Part shown: one piece after another, positions 1 to 5,175 of the stretch | Numbering within the stretch: the first letter of the stretch is position 1 | How the letters are laid out: each line of letters begins with the position of its first letter | Source of the DNA: an uncultured Parasphingopyxis sp. | Lineage (GTDB): Bacteria > Pseudomonadota > Alphaproteobacteria > Sphingomonadales > Sphingomonadaceae | Assembly (NCBI GenBank): GCA_905479515.1 | Contig: CAJQMX010000073.1 | Location: forward strand, 1 to 5,268 | Reading direction: 5' to 3' | Length of the DNA stretch: 5,268 bases | The notes under the pieces: generated by a model | Seen by the model: only the letters and a program-made list of their open reading frames with translations | Told to the model about the DNA's origin: nothing | Database searches by the model: none | Position numbers and translations under genes: made by a program

Positions 1-1168
1 CTGTCTCGCCGATCTCGACATTGCCGGCATCCGGCTCTTCCTGCTCGGTGATGAGCTTGAACAGGGTCGTCTTACCCGCGCCATTGGGGCCGATCACGCC
101 GACAATGCCACCGGGGGGCAGTGAAAAGGACAGGTCTTCAAACAGCAATTTGTCGCCATAGGCCTTGGTGACACCTTTGACCTCGATCACCTTACCGCCA
201 AGCCGGGCGGGTGTCTGGATGATGATCTGCGCCTTGCCAGGCGTGCGATTTTCCTGCGCTTCGACCAGTTCGTCAAACGCCTTGATACGCGCCTTGGATT
301 TGGTCTGGCGGGCCTTGGGGCTCTGCCGGATCCATTGAAGCTCGTCCGAGATGGCTTTCTGCTTGCCAGCGTCGGTGCGCTCTTCCTGTTCGAGGCGCTT
401 GGCTTTCTTCTCCAGATAGCCGGTATAATTGGCTTCATAGGTGTAATAGCGGCCGCGATCGAGCTCGAGCACCCAGTTGATCACATTGTCGAGGAAATAG
501 CGGTCATGGGTCACGAGGATCACATTGCCGGTATAATCGACGAGATGTTTTTCGAGCCAGGCGACGCTTTCCGCATCCAAATGGTTGGTCGGCTCATCGA
601 GCAGCAGGATTTCCGGCTTTTCGAGGAGAAGACGACAGAGCGCCACACGGCGTTTCTCGCCGCCTGACAGGCTTTCGACGCCGCTATCGCCCGGAGGGCA
701 TCTGAGCGCGTCCATGGCGATCTCAAGCTGGTTGTCGAGCGTCCAGCCATCAACGGCGTCAATCTTTTCCTGAAGATCACCCATCTCTTCCATCAGCGCA
801 TCGAAATCCGCATCTTCGGGCGGATCGGCCATCAGGCCGGAAATCTCGTTGAACCGGTCAACCAGATCGGCAACGGGGCGCACCCCGTCCATCACATTTT
901 CCTTGACCGTCTTGTCCGGATCAAGCTCCGGCTCCTGCGCCAGATAGCCAACGCGAATGCCCTCGCCCGGCCATGCTTCGCCGGTAAATTCGGTATCGAT
1001 CCCGGCCATGATCTTCATCAGCGTCGATTTGCCCGAGCCGTTTGGCCCGACAATGCCGATCTTCGCATCCTGATAGAATTGCAGGTGAATCTGATCGAGC
1101 ACCGGCTTGCGAGCGCCGGGGAAGGTTTTGGTCATGCCCTTCATGACGTAGGAATATTGCGCGGCCAT
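1..1168 (-). CDS. ettA: EttA, energy-dependent translational throttle ABC-F ATPase (partial, C-terminus off the left edge)
   Basis: The first 389 residues of a protein that is usually about 555-560 aa are present; the reading frame stays open to the window edge. Visible in order: ABC domain 1 with Walker A GPNGSGKST (41-49), an insertion around 95-140 matching the EttA arm, the signature LSGGEKRR (167-174), Walker B LLLDEPTNHLD with catalytic Glu192, and switch His221. A charged linker follows (about 245-310, basic stretch KARQTKSKAR), then domain 2 with Walker A GPNGAGKT (360-367). The second signature and second catalytic Glu lie outside the window. Known for the family: EttA binds the ribosomal E site and gates the first elongation steps according to the ATP/ADP ratio; it is cytosolic and not a transporter. 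The start is ATG at 1168-1166, with GGAG 12 nt upstream, a rather long spacing. It is divergent from the peptidase gene. EttA rather than Uup or another ABC-F is favoured by the arm length and the near-family N-terminus. Confidence 0.96.
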   Translation of the reverse strand, partial: MAAQYSYVMKGMTKTFPGARKPVLDQIHLQFYQDAKIGIVGPNGSGKSTLMKIMAGIDTEFTGEAWPGEGIRVGYLAQEPELDPDKTVKENVMDGVRPVADLVDRFNEISGLMADPPEDADFDALMEEMGDLQEKIDAVDGWTLDNQLEIAMDALRCPPGDSGVESLSGGEKRRVALCRLLLEKPEILLLDEPTNHLDAESVAWLEKHLVDYTGNVILVTHDRYFLDNVINWVLELDRGRYYTYEANYTGYLEKKAKRLEQEERTDAGKQKAISDELQWIRQSPKARQTKSKARIKAFDELVEAQENRTPGKAQIIIQTPARLGGKVIEVKGVTKAYGDKLLFEDLSFSLPPGGIVGVIGPNGAGKTTLFKLITEQEEPDAGNVEIGET

Positions 1169-1211
1169 GGCTCGTTTACGCTCCGAATTTGGATAGTGGA
1201 AAGGTGCCCGC

Positions 1212-1240
1212 GATGTAGGGACGCGGAGACGAATTGGCAA
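1212..1240 (-). promoter_or_regulatory. Candidate sigma70-type promoter for ettA
   Basis: On the minus strand TTGCCA (1240-1235, 5 of 6 to TTGACA) is followed after 17 nt by TACATC (1217-1212, 3 of 6 to TATAAT). This would start transcription near 1205 and give a leader of about 37 nt before the ettA ATG. The spacing is ideal but the -10 box is weak, so this is an inference from motif match only. No equally good promoter is visible for the divergent peptidase gene. Confidence 0.3.
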
Positions 1241-1247
1241 ACGCGGA

Positions 1248-1267
1248 AGCGCCCGTTAAGCGGGGCT
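1248..1267 (+). promoter_or_regulatory. Hairpin covering the ribosome binding site of the M28 peptidase gene
   Basis: Left arm AGC-g-CCCG (1248-1255, one bulged G), loop TTAAG, right arm CGGGGCT (1261-1267) give seven pairs, five of them G-C. The right arm holds the only Shine-Dalgarno-like bases (GGGG, 1262-1265) and ends one base before the ATG at 1269. In mRNA this stem would hide the initiation region. It is seen in sequence only; a regulatory role is speculative. Confidence 0.3.
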
Positions 1268-1268
1268 G

Positions 1269-2711
1269 ATGAAAAAACTGATCCTCCCCGCGCTATGCGC
1301 CATCGTCGCCCTTCCCTCCATCGCCTCGGCCCAGTCCAAACAAATGGGCATCCTGTCGCGCATGAACCACAATGCAATCGGTGAGGAACAAGGCGGAGAT
1401 GCTGGGATTGCCGCCATGCGGGATGCCGCGCTCGAGGGCGACACGCTTGCCTATGCGATCACCGAAGGGCTGACGACCGAGATCGGCCCGCGCCTTGCCG
1501 GTACCGAAGCCGAAGCCCGCGCCCGTGCCTGGGCCGTCCAGCGATTGAGCGGCCTTGGCTTTTCCAATGTGCAGATCGAGACATACCAGATGCCGACCTG
1601 GATACGCGGCACTGAAACGGCAGAGATTGTGTCGCCCTATACCCAGCCCATGCATGTAACGGCGCTTGGCCGCAGCGCCTCGACAGGCGATGCCGGGCTT
1701 CGCGCGGAGATTGTCGCCTTTCCAACCATTGCGGAGCTGCGTGCGGCCCCTCTGGGCAGCCTGACCGGAAAGATTGTCTATGTCGGCCATCATATGGAGC
1801 GGACGCAGGATGGCTCGGGCTATGGCTTTGCCGGCCCGGCGCGTTGGAACGCGGCCTCTCTCGCGTCGGAACGCGGCGCTGCGGCCATCGTAATTCGCTC
1901 TATCGGCACAGACGATCATCGCAATCCGCATACGGGCGGTACGAACTGGGCGGACGGCGTCACACCGATCCCGGCTGGCGCGCTATCCAACCCCGATGCC
2001 GACAATCTGGAACGGATGGTGGCGCTCGGTCGCCCCGTCACCATGCAACTGACCCTGACCCCGCAATGGCTGGGCGATCAGGAATCCGGCAATGTCATCG
2101 GGGATATCCCCGGCAGCGATCCCGATGCCCCGATGATCATCGCCGCCTGCCATCTCGACAGCTGGGATCTTGCGACCGGCGCTTTTGACGATGCCGCTGG
2201 CTGCGGGATCATCACCGCAGCCGCGCACCGCATTCTGGAAAGCGGAGAACAGCCAAGACGCACAATCCGGCTGTTATGGGCGGGTGCCGAGGAAGTTGGC
2301 CTGTTCGGTGCGCGTGCCTATGCAGAGCGCCATCCGGCCGCAGAGCATGCTGTCGCCGCCGAATCCGATTTCGGCGCTGACCGGATATGGCGCGTGGAAT
2401 TCAACCTGCCGGAAAGCGCATCAGGCGATGCCGACCGCATCACCCACCTCCTCGCTCCGCTTGGAATTCCGCGCAGTTCGATACAGGCAACTGGCGGTGC
2501 AGACACCAGCCCATTGGTCGCACAAGGCGTCTGGGCGATTGATTTGCAGCAGGATGGAACCCGTTATTTTGACCTGCACCACACGCCAGATGATACGCTA
2601 GACAAGATCGATCCGGCCCAAATGCGGCAAAATGTTGCAGCCTGGACGGTCATGCTGACAGTGATGTCAAATAGTGAGGCCGATCTGAGAATCCCTCAAT
2701 CGACCGAATAA
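1269..2711 (+). CDS. Exported M28-family zinc metallopeptidase, carboxypeptidase Q-like
   Basis: A 480-aa exopeptidase-type enzyme, predicted to act in the periplasm or outside the cell on small peptides or dipeptides. Residues 1-21 are a Sec signal peptide (two Lys, hydrophobic core, cleavage after ASA before Gln22). About 120-260 lie where the family carries a PA-like insertion. The M28 core follows: HLDSWD (295-300) with ligand His295 and Asp297, AFDDAAGCG with bridging Asp307, AGAEEVGLFGA with general base Glu341 and ligand Glu342, ESDFGA with ligand Asp367, and LHHTPDDTLD with the last ligand His at 437/438. All five metal-site positions are present, so it should be active. The HLDSWD and HHTPDDT motifs are typical of the CPQ/PGCP branch of M28 (family knowledge). 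ATG 1269 is the only sensible start, because an in-frame TAA lies at 1257-1259 and the next Met would lose the signal peptide. The ribosome binding site is weak. The gene appears monocistronic; the true substrate is unknown. Confidence 0.93.
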   Translation: MKKLILPALCAIVALPSIASAQSKQMGILSRMNHNAIGEEQGGDAGIAAMRDAALEGDTLAYAITEGLTTEIGPRLAGTEAEARARAWAVQRLSGLGFSNVQIETYQMPTWIRGTETAEIVSPYTQPMHVTALGRSASTGDAGLRAEIVAFPTIAELRAAPLGSLTGKIVYVGHHMERTQDGSGYGFAGPARWNAASLASERGAAAIVIRSIGTDDHRNPHTGGTNWADGVTPIPAGALSNPDADNLERMVALGRPVTMQLTLTPQWLGDQESGNVIGDIPGSDPDAPMIIAACHLDSWDLATGAFDDAAGCGIITAAAHRILESGEQPRRTIRLLWAGAEEVGLFGARAYAERHPAAEHAVAAESDFGADRIWRVEFNLPESASGDADRITHLLAPLGIPRSSIQATGGADTSPLVAQGVWAIDLQQDGTRYFDLHHTPDDTLDKIDPAQMRQNVAAWTVMLTVMSNSEADLRIPQSTE

Positions 2712-2780
2712 ACGGGAGAAATCGGTGCTGCGCCGCACCGTCAGCTCCGGTTCATTTCGGTACGAGTGTATAATTACAAG

Positions 2781-2808
2781 TTGACGTTCTGTGAATGGAC
2801 GCTATGTC
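2781..2808 (+). promoter_or_regulatory. Candidate promoter of the acidic lipoprotein gene
   Basis: TTGACG (2781-2786, 5 of 6 to the -35 consensus), 16 nt, then TATGTC (2803-2808). The predicted start near 2815 leaves a leader of about 50 nt. A perfect TATAAT lies just upstream at 2769-2774, but only a poor -35 (TCCGGT, 2746-2751) precedes it, so it may be a second start or chance. The 155-bp gap after the peptidase, with no clear operon link, supports an independent promoter here. Confidence 0.45.
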
Positions 2809-2853
2809 GGCGCGCTGGGATTGGCGCAGAGTCAGGCCCTGATTAAATGCTAT

Positions 2854-2858
2854 GGGAG
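2854..2858 (+). promoter_or_regulatory. Ribosome binding site that fixes the lipoprotein start at 2867
   Basis: GGGAG lies 8 nt before the ATG at 2867. An earlier in-frame ATG at 2852 overlaps this site and has no ribosome binding site of its own. It would also add five residues in front of the Lys-Lys of the signal peptide. The site therefore favours the start at 2867. Confidence 0.75.
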
Positions 2859-2866
2859 CACACATA

Positions 2867-3109
2867 ATGAAGAAACTTAGCTTTGCGCTTGCGTCTGCCA
2901 GCCTTTTTGCACTGGCCGCATGCGGCGAAACCGCAACTGAAACCACCGACGAAGGCGCTGAAGCCGTTGAAGCAACGGAAGAAGTTGCTGAAGACGCGAT
3001 GGCTGCTGGCGAAGAAGCTGTAGCTGAAGGCGAAGATGCCATGGCTGCTGGCGAAGAAGCCGTAGCTGAAGGCGAAGAAGCGGTTGAAGCTGCTGAAGAC
3101 GCTATGTAA
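2867..3109 (+). CDS. Small, highly acidic heptad-repeat lipoprotein of unknown function
   Basis: An 80-aa protein with a classic lipoprotein signal: MKK, a hydrophobic stretch, then lipobox LAAC with Cys19. The residue after Cys is Gly, so it carries no Asp+2 inner-membrane retention signal and is likely outer-membrane anchored by the E. coli rule (inference). The mature 62 residues hold 23 Glu/Asp and no Lys, Arg or His, and are otherwise almost all Ala, Gly, Val, Met and Thr. From residue 42 they fall into seven-residue units of the form E-(D/E)-A-(M/V)-(A/E)-(A/E)-(G/A), five full units plus a four-residue tail. This points to a long amphipathic helix with a small-residue face, or a flexible polyanionic spacer. 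The gene has its own candidate promoter and a strong terminator, which suggests good expression. I do not recognise a named family. It could be a structural envelope component, a cation buffer or a protein-protection factor; none of these is shown by the sequence. Confidence 0.88.
   Translation: MKKLSFALASASLFALAACGETATETTDEGAEAVEATEEVAEDAMAAGEEAVAEGEDAMAAGEEAVAEGEEAVEAAEDAM
2993..3076 (+). repeat. Tandem 42-bp repeat (two copies) inside the lipoprotein gene
   Basis: Two adjacent 42-bp copies (2993-3034 and 3035-3076) encode the identical 14-residue unit beginning DAMAAGEE. They differ at 3 of 42 bases, all synonymous (gac/gat, gcg/gcc, gct/gcc). Each copy is itself two related seven-residue units. 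This indicates internal duplication with the protein sequence kept. Confidence 0.9.
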
Positions 3110-3110
3110 T

Positions 3111-3141
3111 TTCGCGGTTGGCCTTCGGGTTAACCAACGAA
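3111..3141 (+). other. UUCG-capped hairpin in the 3' UTR of the lipoprotein gene
   Basis: Beginning one base after the stop codon, TTCG (3111-3114) pairs with CGAA (3138-3141). GGTTGGCC (3116-3123) pairs with GGTTAACC (3128-3135), including two G-U pairs. The loop is TTCG closed by C-G, the very stable cUUCGg tetraloop. A C/AA internal loop separates the two stems. There is no T-run, so it is not itself an intrinsic terminator. It may protect the transcript's 3' end from exonucleases or be a processing site. Confidence 0.6.
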
Positions 3142-3149
3142 ATAAGAAA

Positions 3150-3181
3150 GGGCGCTTCCCCACGGGGAGCGCCCTTTTTTT
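3150..3181 (+). terminator. Strong intrinsic terminator, probably bidirectional
   Basis: GGGCGCT (3150-3156) pairs with AGCGCCC (3168-3174), with three inner C-G pairs after one bulged T and a CACG loop. Seven T follow at 3175-3181. On the minus strand the same stem is followed by a T-rich run (TTTCTTATTT, 3149-3140). It can therefore also stop transcripts of the convergent L,D-transpeptidase gene, which ends at 3218. Confidence 0.92.
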
Positions 3182-3217
3182 ATCTGCTATGCGCGGAACC
3201 TGGCACTGGCCGATGGT

Positions 3218-3823
3218 TCAGACTTTACCCGCATAAATCAGCCTACCTGGACCAAGCCGGTCGAGCACAGTCGAAATATCTGTTTCCGAGAAAGCGAAAC
3301 AGCCTTCGCTCCGCCCGAGCTTTCCCTGCTCTTCGATCACTCCCGGATTTGCATACCACGCCCCGTGAATCACGATTGCACGGGATTCAGCGTTGCTATT
3401 TTCGGGATCAAGGCCAGTCAGTCGGCGCGACATGCCATGGCTGCCCGAATAACTTTCACCAGTCAGATAGGCGCCGGCTGAGGTTGCGGCCGATCCGGGA
3501 ACATTCGAAAAATTGTGCAGCCAGCCACTATGATCGGGATCGGAGCCTCGTCCGTGTGCCACCAGAAGGCGCTCTGTTTGCCCGCTGGTGAGATTGACGA
3601 TAGCGAAGCGTGGCAGGCGGGATGGCGAGGAAAAGTCCGCAATGCCGATCACATCATGATGCGGAATAGCGTCTGCATGGCGATGCAGGGCCGCCAGGGC
3701 GCGCATAGATAGCGGTGAAGCCATCGTCGCTACGCTGCGAAATGATGTCTGTGCTGCTACGCTTGGTGCCGCAGCAATGATTCCAGTGGCTGCGAGAAAG
3801 TGTCTGCGGGAAATTGGGGGCAT
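3218..3823 (-). CDS. Tat-exported murein L,D-transpeptidase, YkuD_2-type catalytic domain
   Basis: A 201-aa protein. The N-terminus SRRHFLAATG (5-14) is a twin-arginine signal followed by an Ala-rich hydrophobic stretch ending near VAAQ (residues 22-25), so export folded through Tat is predicted. The catalytic part shows AHGRGSDP (89-96), then AIVIHGAWYAN (149-159) with His153, and GRSEGCFAF (170-178) with Ser172, Gly174 and nucleophile Cys175. The spacing and the S-x-G-C-F form match the 'murein L,D-transpeptidase catalytic domain' family (PF13645, YkuD_2) rather than the SHGC form of classical YkuD. Members are thought to act on peptidoglycan stem peptides in the periplasm; the precise reaction (cross-linking or hydrolysis) is not well defined. 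The start ATG at 3823-3821 has AAAGG 8 nt upstream. The gene diverges from a second L,D-transpeptidase and converges on the lipoprotein gene with a shared terminator. Confidence 0.9.
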   Translation of the reverse strand: MPPISRRHFLAATGIIAAAPSVAAQTSFRSVATMASPLSMRALAALHRHADAIPHHDVIGIADFSSPSRLPRFAIVNLTSGQTERLLVAHGRGSDPDHSGWLHNFSNVPGSAATSAGAYLTGESYSGSHGMSRRLTGLDPENSNAESRAIVIHGAWYANPGVIEEQGKLGRSEGCFAFSETDISTVLDRLGPGRLIYAGKV

Positions 3824-3866
3824 GGGGATAGCCTTTGCTGCGTTCTAAAAGCGTGTTAACTCAATG

Positions 3867-3894
3867 TTTCACCCCTATTAATTGGGAATATAGT
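3867..3894 (+). promoter_or_regulatory. Candidate promoter of the YcbB-like L,D-transpeptidase
   Basis: TATAGT (3889-3894, 5 of 6 to the -10 consensus) is preceded at 16 nt by TTTCAC (3867-3872, only 3 of 6). The predicted start near 3901 leaves a 29-nt leader. The weak -35 would fit a promoter that needs an activator. It overlaps the divergent promoter on the other strand. Confidence 0.35.
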
Positions 3895-3915
3895 TGTTGG
3901 CCGCTCAAACGACAA
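3887..3915 (-). promoter_or_regulatory. Candidate promoter of the Tat-exported L,D-transpeptidase
   Basis: On the minus strand TTGTCG (3915-3910, 4 of 6) is followed by exactly 17 nt and then TATATT (3892-3887, 5 of 6). Transcription would start near 3880, giving a leader of about 57 nt. The -10 box shares bases 3889-3892 with the -10 box proposed for the opposite gene. Motif-based prediction only. Confidence 0.45.
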
Positions 3916-3916
3916 T

Positions 3917-3923
3917 AGGAAGG
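3917..3923 (+). promoter_or_regulatory. Ribosome binding site that fixes the YcbB-like start at 3930
   Basis: AGGAAGG lies 6 nt before the ATG at 3930, a near-ideal Shine-Dalgarno. An in-frame TTG at 3894 would add 12 residues in front of the signal peptide and has no such site. It also coincides with the end of the proposed -10 box, so 3930 is preferred. Confidence 0.85.
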
Positions 3924-3929
3924 CGCCAG

Positions 3930-4853
3930 ATGAAGTGCGGCATAATCGTAACCTGCATGTTCGCGTTGACCGCGATATCGGCAGCAATCCCCGGTCAAGC
4001 ACAGCCAATTCCATCCTCTGGTGAATCCCCAACGGCTGCGATTGATGAACATCCATCCCGGTTGAATCACCCCTATCATGAATATCTTCGCGAGGCTTAT
4101 GATCGAGAGAATGATGTCGAACATCGGGCTATCCTCGCCGCGAATCTGCGGCGCTGGGAAGCCCTGCCAGCATCTCTGGGTCCACGATATTTGCTGGTGA
4201 ATGCTGCGGCATTCGAAGTCACGCTCTGGGAGGGCCGCAGGGAAATGGGGCGCTGGAGAGCGATCGTCGGCACCCAGCAGACACCAACGCCAATCTTTCA
4301 GGCGGAAGTATCAGGCGTGATCTTTAACCCCTGGTGGGAAATCCCGACGAGCATCTCTGCTGGAAATATCAGTTCGATGGTGCGGAATCGTCCGGCTGAG
4401 GCGCGCCGCAGAGGCTATGTCTATGAAAATGGGCGATACCGCCAGCGTCCCGGCTCCAATAATGCCCTGGGCCTGATGAAGCTCGTAATGCCCAACCCCC
4501 ATAGTGTTTACCTGCATGACACACCCAATCGAACGCTTTTTGAGCGTGATGTGAGGGCTCTCAGCCATGGCTGCGTCCGGGTCGGCGATGCTATCGGGTT
4601 TGCGGCAGAGTTGCTGGCTGCGCGGCCCGGCTGGAACCGTGCGATGGCTGATGAGATAGTCGCATCCGGTCACACAATCCGGGTCGACCTGCCTGAACCG
4701 ATCCCGGTTTATATTTCATATTTTACAGCGGAAGCGGATAGCGAGGGCAATGTTCGCTATTATCCCGATATCTACAACCGGGATCGCGGATCCCAGACGC
4801 TAAGCGCTACCGACGATGTAGATGATCACATATCGGAACGGTGCGAAGCCTAG
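3930..4853 (+). CDS. L,D-transpeptidase, YcbB/LdtD-like, short form without a peptidoglycan-binding domain
   Basis: A 307-aa periplasmic enzyme expected to form 3-3 cross-links between diaminopimelate residues of peptidoglycan, or otherwise exchange stem-peptide ends. Residues 1-24 form a signal peptide (cleavage after GQA). A short linker leads into ANLRRWEALPASLGPRYLLV (71-90), the conserved entry to the YcbB catalytic module. IFNPWWEIPTSI (131-142), NNALGLMKLVMPN (177-189) and YLHDTPNRTLFERD (194-207) follow, and then SHGCVR (212-217) with catalytic Cys215. His196 lies 15 residues before Ser212, as the family pattern requires. The C-terminal PIPVYISYFTAEAD (257-270) and IYNRD (281-285) are also typical of YcbB. 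E. coli YcbB is about 615 aa with a peptidoglycan-binding domain and a larger scaffold; both are missing upstream here, and a good ribosome binding site shows this is not a mis-set start. The gene is divergent from another L,D-transpeptidase, and no strong terminator follows. Confidence 0.93.
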   Translation: MKCGIIVTCMFALTAISAAIPGQAQPIPSSGESPTAAIDEHPSRLNHPYHEYLREAYDRENDVEHRAILAANLRRWEALPASLGPRYLLVNAAAFEVTLWEGRREMGRWRAIVGTQQTPTPIFQAEVSGVIFNPWWEIPTSISAGNISSMVRNRPAEARRRGYVYENGRYRQRPGSNNALGLMKLVMPNPHSVYLHDTPNRTLFERDVRALSHGCVRVGDAIGFAAELLAARPGWNRAMADEIVASGHTIRVDLPEPIPVYISYFTAEADSEGNVRYYPDIYNRDRGSQTLSATDDVDDHISERCEA

Positions 4854-4898
4854 GCAATCCTAGACTTTCTGGCGCAGTTTCCATCAAATTGGGATAAT

Positions 4899-4975
<77 letters not shown>

Positions 4976-5025
4976 ACCGGAAGAGCGCCCTTAAGCCGTG
5001 TGAGACATAAGAGCAATCAAAGAAT

Positions 5026-5100
5026 TGGTGGGCCCGGAGGGACTCGAACCCCCAACCAAGCCGTTATGAGCGGCCGGCTCTACCATTGAGCTACAGGCCC
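5026..5100 (-). tRNA. CAU-anticodon tRNA, best read as tRNA-Ile2 (lysidine type)
   Basis: A 75-nt cloverleaf on the minus strand with CCA encoded. Acceptor GGGCCTG/CGGGCCC (one G-U), D stem GCTC/GAGC with a 7-nt loop, anticodon stem GGCCG/CGGCT, loop CTCATAA (anticodon CAT), T loop TTCGAGT. It is not initiator tRNA: the anticodon stem lacks three consecutive G-C pairs in the initiator style, and the 1-72 pair is formed. C4-G69 and C5-G68 are both present; these pairs are known determinants by which TilS picks tRNA-Ile2 out from elongator tRNA-Met. The CTTGGT stretch after the anticodon stem also resembles E. coli Ile2. If so, the C34 is changed to lysidine and the tRNA reads AUA. Elongator tRNA-Met is the alternative. 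Confidence 0.9.
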
Positions 5101-5175
5101 CACCTCTTCAGCGGCATCGCCCTGCCAAAGCCTATCGTCCAAGGCAAGCGGCTAATCACGCACAAATCGATCTGA

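Noticed and set aside
1293..1931. Minus-strand ORF of 212 codons inside the peptidase gene
   Set aside because: It is a G+C-driven shadow: the opposite strand has a signal peptide and a complete M28 metal site, while this frame is rich in Arg and Gly and has no motif.
2723..2740. Hairpin CGGTGC/GCACCG after the peptidase stop
   Set aside because: It has only six pairs and no T-run, so it is not supported as an intrinsic terminator.
2843..3163. Minus-strand ORF with Phe/Ser-rich repeats opposite the lipoprotein
   Set aside because: Its repeats are just the reverse reading of the Glu-Ala heptads. The plus strand has the lipobox, ribosome binding site and terminator.
3118..3591. Plus-strand ORF of 157 codons
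   Set aside because: It starts inside the 3'-UTR hairpin, crosses the terminator and runs antisense to the Tat-exported transpeptidase.
4850..4863. Hairpin CTAGG-CAAT-CCTAG over the stop of the YcbB-like gene
   Set aside because: It has five pairs, includes the stop codon and lacks a T-run; too weak to call a terminator.
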